Assembly: GCA_946480125.1 (NCBI GenBank) | Contig: CAMLIY010000010.1 | Coordinates: forward strand, 1 to 31,587 | Direction: 5' to 3' | Origin: an uncultured Asticcacaulis sp. | GTDB taxonomy: Bacteria; Pseudomonadota; Alphaproteobacteria; Caulobacterales; Caulobacteraceae | Length of the DNA stretch: 31,587 nt | Notes under the pieces: generated by a model | Database searches by the model: none | Seen by the model: the letters and a program-made list of their open reading frames with translations, nothing else | What the model was told of the DNA's origin: nothing | Program-made: the position numbers and the translations under genes | In this document: piece after piece, positions 16,492-24,890 of the stretch | How the letters are laid out: every line of letters starts with the position of its first letter | Position numbering within the stretch: position 1 is the first letter of the stretch

Positions 16492-16506
16492 TGTCCGAAT
16501 TTGTAC
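16492..16506. promoter_or_regulatory. Candidate operator, copy 2 (TGTCCGAATTTGTAC)
   Basis: It lies in the divergent space between the NtrC-like regulator and the ABC ATPase gene, ~90 bp upstream of the latter. It shares 13 of 15 bases with 13834-13848. Flanking TGTAC/GTACA segments add further dyad symmetry. Likely bound by the neighbouring regulator. Confidence 0.5.
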
Positions 16507-16594
16507 ATGTGCGTTTTCAGTGAAGCAGTTTCATCAATGAATCCAATGGTGAAAAGCCCGCTGACGGCACCCGGTATTCTGTTAGGCTGACACG

Positions 16595-17275
16595 ATGCTG
16601 ACGCTCGATTCCATAAGGCAGACCTACCGTTCCGGCGACGTCGAGACCCGGGCGCTCGACGGCGTGTCGCTACGTGTAGATGCGGGTGAGTTCGTCGCCG
16701 TCATGGGACCGTCGGGCTGCGGCAAGTCGAGCCTGCTCAACATCATGGGGCTGCTTGATTCGCCCGTCGGCGGGTCGTTGCGCTTTCGCGGCGAGGAGGT
16801 GGCCTGCGCCTCGCGCTCGCGCCTGGCCGACCTGCGCCGGGGTGCCATCGGTTTCGTCTTCCAGACCTTTAACCTGATCGAGGATCTGACGGTTGCCGAG
16901 AACGTCGAGGTCGGCCTGCTCTATACCGGCGTTCCTTCGGCTGAGCGGCGGCGGCGCGTCGCCGAAATGCTGGACCGGGTCGCCATGGGCCACCGCGCCC
17001 GGCATCTCCCGCGCCAATTGTCGGGCGGTCAGCAGCAGCGCGTCGCCGTGGCCCGCGCGCTTGTGGCGCATCCCGTTCTGATCCTGGCCGACGAGCCGAC
17101 CGGAAATCTCGATACCGCCAACGGGGAAAAGGTGATGGACCTCCTGAGTGCGTCAGTCGATGCCGGCGCAGCCCTGGTCATGGTCACTCATTCGCGCGGC
17201 CATGCCGCGCGAGCACGGCGGATAATCCACCTGCTTGATGGTCGCGTCGTCAGTGAAACCGTGTCGGGAGCCTGA
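16595..17275 (+). CDS. ABC transporter ATP-binding protein (MacB/LolD-like)
   Basis: This 226-residue ATPase energises the FtsX-type permease encoded 3 bases downstream. Walker A is GPSGCGKS (38-45), the signature LSGGQQQR starts at residue 142, Walker B is LILADEPTGNLD with Asp166/Glu167, and the switch His is in VTHS. Length and the DEPTGNLD signature place it in the MacB/LolD/FtsE group, whose members work as mechanotransmission pumps rather than classic importers. The operon is divergent from the NtrC-like two-component pair. No membrane fusion gene follows, so a full MacAB-TolC-type pump is not encoded here. Confidence 0.93.
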   Translation: MLTLDSIRQTYRSGDVETRALDGVSLRVDAGEFVAVMGPSGCGKSSLLNIMGLLDSPVGGSLRFRGEEVACASRSRLADLRRGAIGFVFQTFNLIEDLTVAENVEVGLLYTGVPSAERRRRVAEMLDRVAMGHRARHLPRQLSGGQQQRVAVARALVAHPVLILADEPTGNLDTANGEKVMDLLSASVDAGAALVMVTHSRGHAARARRIIHLLDGRVVSETVSGA

Positions 17276-17278
17276 CCC

Positions 17279-19732
17279 ATGTGGCTCAGCTTTTTCATGG
17301 CGGCGCTGCGCAATCTCGGCCGAAACCGGCTGCATGGCGCGCTGACCATTGGTAGCCTGGGACTGGCGCTAGCGGTGGTTATTTTGGTCGGTCTGGTGGT
17401 ACGAAACGAGCAGCAATTCGACCGCTTTATGCCCGATATGGACCGCACTTACATGTTTACTCTTTCGGGCACTTTGCCGGGCGGGGTTCCCTTCACGACG
17501 GACAAGATACCCTACGAGGCAAAGGCCTGGCTAAGCACGGAGCTCCCTGAGGTGTCTGCGGTGGCGCGAATGGCCTACGGTCAAGCCTATATTGCCTCTG
17601 TCGATGGCCGTCCCGTATCAATAGCGCGTTTTTCAGTGGAGGAGGGGAGCGTTCGGATGGCTTTTGTCGATCCGGCTTTTTTCGAAGCGCTCCCGCTGCC
17701 CGCTGTGAATGGCATTGTCAGTGCGGCGGCCCAGGCGCCCGACACGGTCATCATCACTGAGACGATTGCGCGGCGCTATTTCCATACCTCTAACCCCATA
17801 GGTCGCCGGATGTCGCTAGTTTTCTCAGGCAATGTCCTCCAGCCGGTGACCGCGCGGGTCGGGGCCGTGCTGCGCGACTTGCCCCCGGAAAGCCATCTTA
17901 GTACCCAAGTCTTCCTGAGCGGCCCTTTGGCGGCCCGGCTACTAGGCGATTTTGCAGCGAGCAACCCGTGTAAAGGCTGCATCGGCACCGGCATTACCAC
18001 CTATGTGCGCCTGATGCCGGACGTCAGGCCCGCAGTAGTGGCAACCCGCCTGCGCGCGCAAGTATCGCGGCTTGCCCAAGACATGCCGGATTTGGTTAGC
18101 GCGCTCAACAGCGGCAATGCGCGATTCGAGCTTGTCCCGGTATCCTCATTGCATACCCGCACCGACATCCCGCAGCAGACCTACACTGTCCCCATGGGTA
18201 TTTTCGTTGCCGTGTCGGGATTTGCTGGGCTGGTCCTGATCATGGCTGCTGGCAATTTCACCCTGCTGATGATTTCCCGCGGCAAGGCGCGTGGCATCGA
18301 AATCGGTGTGCGCACGGCATTGGGCGCGCGGCGCCGCGACCTCGTCCTGCAACTCGTGGCCGAGGCCACGGTGTATGCTCTGTCCGGAGTCGTGCTCGGA
18401 ATGGCCCTCGTCGAGCAGGCTTTGCCGGTGCTCAACCACGCCATTAGCCGCACGATTGCCGTTGATGGCTGGCGCGATAGCGCCGTAATCTTCGGCCTGT
18501 TCGGTCTGTTGTGCGCGGTCGGCATTGGGGCAGGTCTGGTGCCGGCTCTGGCGCTGGCGACGCGGCCCCCGTCCAGGATGCTGAGCGATCCGCTGGCCGG
18601 CGCCGCCCATGCAGCCGACGGGCGCGACTATGGGCGCTCGGGTCTGGTGGCGCTGCAGTTCGCGGTGCTGGCGTCATTGCTGCTGGTGACAATCGTGTTC
18701 TACCGGCAGATCGCGCTAGAAGGCACGTCACTCGCGCTCGAGGCAGGCAATGTTTTGGTCGTCAACGCGCCACCGGATATCCAAGCCGAGATCAGGGCGC
18801 TGTCGGGCGTCGTGGCGACGGGACGGTCCGAGGCCGGCGCCGTGTTCGGGGGACCACCCAACATCAACATGGAGACGTCGGGTGGGGTCAGGACGGGCGT
18901 CAGTTTCAATCCAGTCGATTCTGGCTTCTTCGCCCTCTACGGCATCAGGCCTTTGGCCGGCAGCCTGACGGGACCCGCGCCATCGGGCGACCTGCCGGGC
19001 CGAGTCGTCCTCAACCGGGCGGCGGTACGGGCCTTGCGCTTCGCGTCACCGGAAGCCGCGATCGGGCAGCGGGTGAGGGTTACGGGACGCAACAATGTCA
19101 TCATGGAGGAAGACATCGTCGCCGGCGTCGTTCCCGATATGGCCCTGAACGCCGCGCGCGCGCCGCCGCCGTCAGTCTATCAGATGGCCCGGACCCCTCC
19201 GGAGTTCCTCAGCGTGAAGATGCGGCCGGCTGCTGCCCCGGACGTCGAGCGCGCCATCACGGCTTTGTGGAACACGCGTGTCAGCGAACCCATGCGTGGC
19301 TTCACGCTCGACGACTGGCGCCGCGCCGAGACCGCTCCGATACGGTCGCTGGCGCGGATGCTGGCCTTTATCACAGCCGCCGGCGGGGTGATCGCCAGTG
19401 TTGGCCTTTTTCAACTGTCCACCCACAGCGTTCGCCGGCGCGCCCGGGAAATCGCTCTTCGCCAAGCGTTTGGCGCACGGCCCTGGGAGGCTGTGCGGCT
19501 GATGATCCGGGATCAGACCCCGCCGATCTTACTGGCTATCGTCGTGGCCTGGCCGATAGCTTCCTTGCTGACCGCGCCTTGGCTGAGGGGGTTCGCCAAT
19601 CATGTCGAAGTCGGACCGGTGACGGTGGCGGCGGCGGGCTTGAGTATACTCGGCATCGCCTGGCTGACGACGGGAATGCAGGCTCTATGGATCGGGTTCG
19701 CGAAGCCAGGTCCGATCTTGCGCTATGAATAG
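17279..19732 (+). CDS. ABC transporter permease, duplicated MacB-PCD/FtsX type
   Basis: This 817-residue membrane protein has two copies of the periplasmic core plus FtsX arrangement. TM1 (~20-42) is followed by a periplasmic domain and three TMs (~311-333, 360-385, 398-425); then a second TM1-like helix (~456-480), a second periplasmic domain and three final TMs (~690-712, 748-769, 782-806). GIEIGVRTALGARRRDLV and REIALRQAFGARPWEAV are the two conserved FtsX coupling segments. Single-gene permeases of this double type need only the adjacent ATPase. Likely roles are export or extraction of a peptide, lipid or drug at the inner membrane; the substrate is unknown. Base composition is somewhat less GC-rich in its first part than in the ATPase gene. 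Confidence 0.92.
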   Translation: MWLSFFMAALRNLGRNRLHGALTIGSLGLALAVVILVGLVVRNEQQFDRFMPDMDRTYMFTLSGTLPGGVPFTTDKIPYEAKAWLSTELPEVSAVARMAYGQAYIASVDGRPVSIARFSVEEGSVRMAFVDPAFFEALPLPAVNGIVSAAAQAPDTVIITETIARRYFHTSNPIGRRMSLVFSGNVLQPVTARVGAVLRDLPPESHLSTQVFLSGPLAARLLGDFAASNPCKGCIGTGITTYVRLMPDVRPAVVATRLRAQVSRLAQDMPDLVSALNSGNARFELVPVSSLHTRTDIPQQTYTVPMGIFVAVSGFAGLVLIMAAGNFTLLMISRGKARGIEIGVRTALGARRRDLVLQLVAEATVYALSGVVLGMALVEQALPVLNHAISRTIAVDGWRDSAVIFGLFGLLCAVGIGAGLVPALALATRPPSRMLSDPLAGAAHAADGRDYGRSGLVALQFAVLASLLLVTIVFYRQIALEGTSLALEAGNVLVVNAPPDIQAEIRALSGVVATGRSEAGAVFGGPPNINMETSGGVRTGVSFNPVDSGFFALYGIRPLAGSLTGPAPSGDLPGRVVLNRAAVRALRFASPEAAIGQRVRVTGRNNVIMEEDIVAGVVPDMALNAARAPPPSVYQMARTPPEFLSVKMRPAAAPDVERAITALWNTRVSEPMRGFTLDDWRRAETAPIRSLARMLAFITAAGGVIASVGLFQLSTHSVRRRAREIALRQAFGARPWEAVRLMIRDQTPPILLAIVVAWPIASLLTAPWLRGFANHVEVGPVTVAAAGLSILGIAWLTTGMQALWIGFAKPGPILRYE

Positions 19733-19868
19733 CGAGGCGGCCGGTTGCGAACCGTTTAGTTTCAAATCCGAGTCATCGCCAAAATTCGGAAACGTCCTTT
19801 AGCATTTAGGCGGTCTGTTCTTGCCGCGTCCGGCTAACACACGAAAAGTTGACAACATTGACCTAACA

Positions 19869-19889
19869 TTGGCACACTTCTTGGCACAC
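19869..19889. repeat. Paired TTGGCACAC direct repeats, 12-bp period
   Basis: TTGGCACAC occurs at 19869-19877 and 19881-19889. The pair lies ~65 bp before the tRNA fragment. Short spaced direct repeats next to a tRNA-derived core are typical of integrase arm-type sites. Confidence 0.45.
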
Positions 19890-19954
19890 CCGTTAATTTT
19901 CTTTGTAAAATGAGTAAAAATAAGCTATGTAAATCAACATAAAGCGTGTGTAAT

Positions 19955-20001
<47 letters not shown>

Positions 20002-20259
20002 CGTCGACATAATATTATTTAATTTCAATGTATTAGTTGGTTTTTGAGGGCGGGTCATCACACAATAAATTCTCCCCCTCCCTAAAGTATCTACCTTGCA
20101 GAGCTAGCACAAAAACCTAACGTGCCAGGAGCAGTTTTTGACCATATGCCGCCGAGCTGCCATGCGTCCAAGCTACTATTCAGATGTAGGTTCCAAGCCG
20201 GCAGCAGGTCATATCTTCGAAGGTTACGCCAGAAGCCATCGGGAAAAAGACTTACTCAT

Positions 20260-21633
20260 TCACCTCACCACGGCCTTTTCGCACACAGACTTTCGGCCGT
20301 TGATTTGGCAGATGTTCAGGATCTTGCCGTTTCCATCGTGAACCTCGGCCCGCCATTTTTCGCTACCCACGCGTTCCAGGGTCATGAAGCCGAAGCCGTC
20401 GATCCATGAGCTGAAATGGGCGATAAGGGCGCCCGGAACCGGCTCGAGACCCTCAGGCACGGTGGCGGGCAGGGGCACGCGGTCTTCTTGCGTGCCGGAG
20501 AAACCGGCCACGAACTGTGATGGGAAGTTGGTCTTAAAGCTGACCTGTTCCCACAGATGGACATGGCCGGACAGCATTACATTGACGCCCTTCGGCATGA
20601 TGAACGGATTACGTGCGCCGAATGTGGAGGCCAGCGCCTTGTTGCCGGCCACGATGGCATGGGTGCTTTCGTCGGCCATTACGGCCAGAAACGGATAATG
20701 ATCAACCGTGAAGGTGAAACGGGCCTGCTTTGACAAGGTGTCGAGCTGATCATAGGTTTTGGTATATTGGGCAAAACGCGGATCGTCCTGAGCGATCACA
20801 TTGCCGCCAGCACGGGATAGATCCATCACCACGATCTGCGCGCCGCCGCCGAAATCGACGGCATAGGGCGGGCTATAGTCCCCCGTCACATCATGCTTTA
20901 GATCGTTGCAATCGCGCAGGTGTTCGAGTGGACGCGGATCGAGGAATCGCCACCAGCCCTGACCTGCGCGGGTACAACTTTCGTGATTGCCGCGCGCAAG
21001 GATCAGCGGGGCGGCCTTCAGCATCGGTGCACCAGGTGCGAAGAAATCGGCGTCCCATGTATCCCAGCCATAACCCCAAGGCGATCCGGCGCAGCCCTTT
21101 TGATCATCGGGGCAGGGGTTTTCGCGGTAATTATAGTCTCCAACATGGATGACGGCGTCGGGGTGCCATTTGGCGACTTCGTTTGCCACCTGCGCAAACG
21201 GGTAGGCCTTCGGGTCATTGCAGGCTTGCCAGGCGTCATCAGCGGCCTTGAGGCGGCATCCGGTGTCACCGATCACAACGAGGCGGTCGAGGTGGCGTTT
21301 TCGTACCGGCAGACGCTGGTTGGCTATCATTGCAGAGCGCGTGCCGGCGGGTAGGGGCGCCTCGCAGGTAAGTACATTGAATGCTGAAGGTTTGGACAGG
21401 TCAGGTTTGGACTGGGTGGGACGCTGTGGCTCGGTCCCGGGCAGGGCGCGCGCCTGCATCCGGTGTGTGTGGCCGTCGATAACGATGTGGGGACAATGAT
21501 CCGCCTGGGTGATCAGTCGTGCCTCGGCGTTTTGGCCATCGCCCAGCACGACATAGGGAATGTCCGCTGCGCGGACCGAAGGTGCGAAGACCGTCAGAAT
21601 GGCCAGACTCAACAGGATTTTCAGCGGCTTCAT
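20260..21633 (-). CDS. Secreted calcineurin-like metallophosphoesterase
   Basis: This 457-residue exported phosphatase or phosphodiesterase has a signal peptide (MKPLKILLSLAILTVFAPSVRA), a ~95-residue N-terminal domain with paired Cys, then the metallophosphoesterase core. The metal-ligand motifs appear in order: GDTG (Asp123), GDYNY, GNHE, a histidine in VDHYP and GHVH near the C-terminal third. The Cys-rich inserts (NPCPDDQKGC) suggest disulfides in the periplasm. It lies downstream of a TonB-dependent receptor on the same strand, behind a terminator hairpin; a Pho-box-like array precedes the receptor. Together these suggest release of phosphate from organic phosphoesters, with the receptor importing the substrate. 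Exact substrate unknown. Confidence 0.9.
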   Translation of the reverse strand: MKPLKILLSLAILTVFAPSVRAADIPYVVLGDGQNAEARLITQADHCPHIVIDGHTHRMQARALPGTEPQRPTQSKPDLSKPSAFNVLTCEAPLPAGTRSAMIANQRLPVRKRHLDRLVVIGDTGCRLKAADDAWQACNDPKAYPFAQVANEVAKWHPDAVIHVGDYNYRENPCPDDQKGCAGSPWGYGWDTWDADFFAPGAPMLKAAPLILARGNHESCTRAGQGWWRFLDPRPLEHLRDCNDLKHDVTGDYSPPYAVDFGGGAQIVVMDLSRAGGNVIAQDDPRFAQYTKTYDQLDTLSKQARFTFTVDHYPFLAVMADESTHAIVAGNKALASTFGARNPFIMPKGVNVMLSGHVHLWEQVSFKTNFPSQFVAGFSGTQEDRVPLPATVPEGLEPVPGALIAHFSSWIDGFGFMTLERVGSEKWRAEVHDGNGKILNICQINGRKSVCEKAVVR

Positions 21634-21649
21634 GGCGTCCTCGCAAATG

Positions 21650-21683
21650 AAAAAGGCGGAACGGTTTGTCTGACCGTTCCGCC
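21650..21683 (-). terminator. Intrinsic terminator/attenuator between receptor and phosphatase genes
   Basis: On the - strand, GGCGGAACGGT (21683-21673), loop CAGACAA and ACCGTTCCGCC (21665-21655) form a perfect 11-bp stem, followed at once by TTTTT (21654-21650). This is a textbook terminator for the receptor gene. It ends only ~17 bases before the phosphatase ATG, so phosphatase expression must come from read-through or an internal promoter. Confidence 0.85.
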
Positions 21684-21704
21684 GAAGGGGATAGAGCTAG
21701 AGCG

Positions 21705-23996
21705 TTAGAACTTGGCAGACAGGGTCAGCATGGCATTGGTTGGCGCCTGGAAGTAGTATTGGTCATAGGGCGCGCCATTGATGGTGATCTTGGTGATGTT
21801 GCGGCTATCAAGCAGGTTATCGACCTGGATCTTGGCGGTGTAACGCTGGCCGAAATCGTAGGACAGGGCCAGGTCGACATTGTCATAGGCCTTGATCTTG
21901 TAATCGATCGGCTCGCCGTCATCAGCCCACTGTTCGCCGACCTGCTTGAAGGTCAGGGCGGCCTTGACCGGGCCATTCCGGTAGATGCCGCCGAAGCCGA
22001 GGGTCGACTTCGGCGCCTGACCGATGGTCAGGTGCGTGTCATTCGACTTGGCCGAGTTCAGTGAGGCATTGGCGAAGACGGTCAGGCCCATATCAAACGC
22101 GTAGGCCGCCTGGCCTTCGATGCCCTTATAGGTGACCGCGCCCTGATTGTAGCAATAGACATTGTTGCAGGCGAACTTGTTCTTGAAATCGATCTGATAG
22201 ATATCGGCATCGATCGAGACATGGCTGCCGTTGTAGACCGAGCCGAACTGATAATTGGTGGTCTGTTCCGGCTCGACCGTGTTCTGGCTTATGTCATTGA
22301 CATAGAGATCCTTCAGCGGCGGCACCAGGAAGCCCTGGGCATACTGGCCATAGAGCGACCAGTTCTTTTGCAATTTGTAGTTCACCGTCAGGAAGGGCAG
22401 GGTCTTGCGGAAGGTTTCGGCCTGCGGCGTCGAGATATATGACAGGGTCGGCTTGGCCTTGATCTTGCCGGCCAGGTTGCGCGTGAACTGGATGTTCTTC
22501 ACGCCTGGCGTGATGGTCAGATTGTCGGTCGGCGTCCATATGAAGTCGGCGAAAAGCTGGTACTGCGTCCACCAAGACCGCTCGTCATACTGCACCGAAC
22601 GGTCGTCCGGATTACATTTGACATTGGTCGTGCCGACGGTTTCCGCGGTGATGCAGTTCTTTTCGCGGTAGTCCTTGATGCTGGTGTCATACGGATCGTT
22701 CGGATTTATCTGGTAGTCAAAGCGGTGGCGGAGGGTGTCCGAGGTCTCGGCCAAAGCGCCCATCTTAAGCGTACCGAAGCTGAACTGCTTGTTGACGCGC
22801 AGGATGTTGCCGTTGACGTCGTAATAATTGAACTTGTCGTAGCCGCTGAGCGCGGTCGGGTTGCCATTGGCTAGGGTCGGCTTGGCCGTCGAAGTCAAGG
22901 GATTGACGCCGGTGGCATAGCCGTAGGTTCCTGGGGCGGTTTGACCGGTTACATCCAGAGCCGACAGGGTCTTGTTGGAATAGAAGTAGGTGTAGACTGT
23001 GTCATCGAGAGTCCAACCACCGCCGAGGTCGCCTTCCAGTTTGGCGTAGGCAAAGGCGGTGTTCTTCAGGATACGGTTGTACTTGTAGTAGGTCGAGCTC
23101 GACGGATCATTGGACATGTAGAAGTCCTTGCCGTACTGCGCCAACTGAGCCAGCGTCGCGCCGTCATTGTCCGGCTGGTAGCTGAAGTTCTGGTTGTGTG
23201 TGGCCAGAACCGTCAGCTTCCACTTGTCGCCAAACGGCTTTTCGATCTTGAATTCCCAGTTGTCGCTTTTCAGGCCGAAATTGCTGAGCGCGCCATCGGT
23301 CTTGCGGGTTTGCAGGTTGACGAGGGCTTTCAGGCCGCCGGTGTTGGCAATCTCACCGGTCTGGAAGATCGACACCGCCTGATACGAATTGAACGAGCCA
23401 TAGGACAGCTTCTGGATGAAGCTGGCATCATCCGTCACCTTGTTGGAATACATATGGATGGCGCCGCCGAAATTGGCCTGGCCCAGATCGCCTGCCATGC
23501 CGGGACCGCGATCGACGACGAGCGCGCCGATGGTTGAGGCCGGGAAGAAGGTGTTGGAGTGGTGCGACGGATCGTTGGTGTCGCCATAGGCGATGCCATC
23601 ATAGGTTACGTTGTATTCGCCGTCCTGGAAACCGCGCAGCACCAGTTTGGCATCCCCGTAACCGGCCCCATTGCCTTGGGTGCCCGAAACACTGGGCGCG
23701 ATCTGGGCAACGTTGGTGAAATCGCCGGTCTCAGGCACAACGAGGTCGATATAGGGGCGCGAAATGATGGATTGCGGCTGGGTAGCGTCAACAGAAGCCT
23801 TGGTGGGGGCGGTTGCGGCGGCTTTCGAGCGCTCGGCCTTAACGATAATGGTCGTGATCGCCTTGTCGCTGACGTCGGGCTGGTCGGCTTGTGAGATTGT
23901 ATCCTGCGCCAGGGCGGCCCCAGCGGTAAGCGAAAGCAAAATAGCGGAGGAAGCGAACAGGACCGTCCGGCCCGAGCGGCGATAAGTTGATGACAT
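21705..23996 (-). CDS. TonB-dependent outer membrane receptor, putative Pho-regulated
   Basis: This 763-residue receptor has a signal peptide (VLFASSAILLSLTAGAALAQ, ~11-30), a TonB-box-like TTIIVKAE, a plug domain (~55-190: ISRPYIDLVVPETGDFTNVAQIAPSV, LRGFQDGEYNVTYDGIAYGDTND, NFGGAIHMYSNK) and a C-terminal barrel ending in SAKF with the usual terminal Phe. The plug resembles TonB-dependent receptors in Caulobacterales, but the substrate is not readable from sequence. The ATG at 23996 was chosen because it starts the signal peptide; the frame stays open to 24092 without further sense. Its upstream region carries an 11-bp-phased TGTCA array, and the next gene encodes a secreted phosphatase, so a phosphorylated substrate is a reasonable inference. 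Confidence 0.91.
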   Translation of the reverse strand: MSSTYRRSGRTVLFASSAILLSLTAGAALAQDTISQADQPDVSDKAITTIIVKAERSKAAATAPTKASVDATQPQSIISRPYIDLVVPETGDFTNVAQIAPSVSGTQGNGAGYGDAKLVLRGFQDGEYNVTYDGIAYGDTNDPSHHSNTFFPASTIGALVVDRGPGMAGDLGQANFGGAIHMYSNKVTDDASFIQKLSYGSFNSYQAVSIFQTGEIANTGGLKALVNLQTRKTDGALSNFGLKSDNWEFKIEKPFGDKWKLTVLATHNQNFSYQPDNDGATLAQLAQYGKDFYMSNDPSSSTYYKYNRILKNTAFAYAKLEGDLGGGWTLDDTVYTYFYSNKTLSALDVTGQTAPGTYGYATGVNPLTSTAKPTLANGNPTALSGYDKFNYYDVNGNILRVNKQFSFGTLKMGALAETSDTLRHRFDYQINPNDPYDTSIKDYREKNCITAETVGTTNVKCNPDDRSVQYDERSWWTQYQLFADFIWTPTDNLTITPGVKNIQFTRNLAGKIKAKPTLSYISTPQAETFRKTLPFLTVNYKLQKNWSLYGQYAQGFLVPPLKDLYVNDISQNTVEPEQTTNYQFGSVYNGSHVSIDADIYQIDFKNKFACNNVYCYNQGAVTYKGIEGQAAYAFDMGLTVFANASLNSAKSNDTHLTIGQAPKSTLGFGGIYRNGPVKAALTFKQVGEQWADDGEPIDYKIKAYDNVDLALSYDFGQRYTAKIQVDNLLDSRNITKITINGAPYDQYYFQAPTNAMLTLSAKF

Positions 23997-24074
23997 TTGG
24001 AAAGCCCCACGATCTGAAAAGCGCAAACCGCACCGTTCGGCGATCTGTCGTGTTGCGGCTGATGTCACCCACCT

Positions 24075-24113
24075 GTGACAATTGGGCTGCAATTCAATGA
24101 CACAAAAGTGACA
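24075..24113 (-). promoter_or_regulatory. Pho-box-like operator array upstream of the receptor/phosphatase genes
   Basis: On the - strand, TGTCAC (24113-24108), TGTCAT (24102-24097) and TGTCAC (24080-24075) start at 11-bp multiples, with an imperfect TGCAGC at the missing 24091 position. The first pair, ATGTCAC-TTTT-GTGTCAT, has the architecture of the PhoB box (CTGTCAT-N4-CTGTCAY). It lies ~80-115 bp upstream of the receptor ATG in the right orientation. The last half-site is also part of a perfect dyad, TGTCAC-N6-GTGACA (24063-24080). Confidence 0.6.
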
Positions 24114-24166
24114 TCTGGCGCGCCAGACAATCCCTGTCGGATGTGTGCCATTTCCGTCATGATCTC

Positions 24167-24183
24167 CTTCAGTTTCGCTTCAG
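24167..24183 (+). promoter_or_regulatory. CTTCAG-N5-CTTCAG direct-repeat operator of the OmpR-type regulator
   Basis: CTTCAG at 24167-24172 and 24178-24183 are separated by TTTCG, giving the 11-bp period used by OmpR/PhoB-family dimers (compare the PmrA and QseB sites). A possible -10, TATCAA, begins ten bases after the second copy, and the regulator ATG is at 24232. Autoregulation is likely. Confidence 0.65.
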
Positions 24184-24231
24184 TTTTCCGTGCTATCAAT
24201 CGGTCCGAGAGCTTTTGGATACAGTTTGACA

Positions 24232-24885
24232 ATGCGCATTTTGCTGGTTGAAGACGACGACCTCCTGGGGTGGGCGCTGAAAACGGGCCTGGAACAGGCG
24301 GGTCATACACCGGAATGGATGACGGACGGCGAAACGGCGCTCGATGCTTTGCGGACCAGTCCGTTCGATGTTGTGGCGCTGGATCTGAATCTGCCACGCA
24401 TGTCCGGGATCGACGTTCTGAACAAGGTGCGCCAGACCTCCAAAATACCGATCGTTATCATGACGGCACGGGACGCCCTTGAACAACGTATCGAAGGTCT
24501 GGATCTGGGGGCCGATGACTATCTGGTCAAGCCGTTCAAACTCATCGAATTGCTGGCGCGTATCCGCGCTGTGGTTCGCCGCGCGCAGGGGCTGGCACAA
24601 TCGATTATCGTCTATAAGGACATTGAGCTGGATATGACCGCGCATACGGTCAAGCGGAGTGGGCATTGGGTAAAGCTGACCGCGCGGGAATACCAAATAT
24701 TGGCTTTGTTGATCACGCGTATTGGACGCATTATGAGCAAAAGCGAAATAGAGGAACAGGTTTATAGCTGGGAAGGCGAGGTCGAGAGCAATACAATCGA
24801 GGCCGCGATCTATACGATACGCAAGAAACTCGGCAAGGACCTGATCAGCAATGTGCGTGGCGTGGGCTACGTGGTTCCGGATTGA
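24232..24885 (+). CDS. OmpR/PhoB-family response regulator (QseB/PmrA-like)
   Basis: This 217-residue regulator has a receiver domain (1-~115) with Asp8/Asp9, phospho-acceptor Asp51 (ALDLNLPRM), Thr78 (MTARD) and Lys100 (VKPF). The winged-helix DNA-binding domain follows (~125-215: LTAREYQILALLITRIGRIMSKSEIEEQVY, VESNTIEAAIYTIRKKLG, VRGVGYVV). Sequence character is nearest to the QseB/PmrA/TctD branch. The ATG at 24232 starts the canonical MRILLVEDD; an upstream in-frame start at 24190 would overlap the putative promoter. The kinase gene begins 5 bases after its stop. The matching direct repeats before this gene and before the PepSY gene mark its probable binding sites. Confidence 0.94.
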   Translation: MRILLVEDDDLLGWALKTGLEQAGHTPEWMTDGETALDALRTSPFDVVALDLNLPRMSGIDVLNKVRQTSKIPIVIMTARDALEQRIEGLDLGADDYLVKPFKLIELLARIRAVVRRAQGLAQSIIVYKDIELDMTAHTVKRSGHWVKLTAREYQILALLITRIGRIMSKSEIEEQVYSWEGEVESNTIEAAIYTIRKKLGKDLISNVRGVGYVVPD

Positions 24886-24890
24886 TTTTC

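Noticed and set aside
16548..16561. GG-N10-GC spacing as a sigma-54 promoter before the ABC operon
   Set aside because: Only the invariant GG and GC fit; the rest of the consensus is missing, chance occurrence in this space is high, and the regulator has a broken GAFTGA.
18511..19728. 405-residue + frame overlapping the ABC permease
   Set aside because: It is Arg/Gly-rich, as expected of an out-of-frame reading of GC-rich DNA, and the in-frame permease has clear FtsX segments and membrane helices.
19779..19793. Possible third copy of the TGTCCGAwTTTGkAC motif downstream of the ABC permease (reverse strand)
   Set aside because: It needs a one-base shift and has several mismatches, and it is not upstream of a gene in a useful orientation.
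20138..20341. Short + frame with protein-like start (MRPSYYSDVGSKPAAGHIFEG)
   Set aside because: It runs into the antisense of the phosphatase gene, has no recognised family and no ribosome binding site; kept only as a note in the spacer entry.
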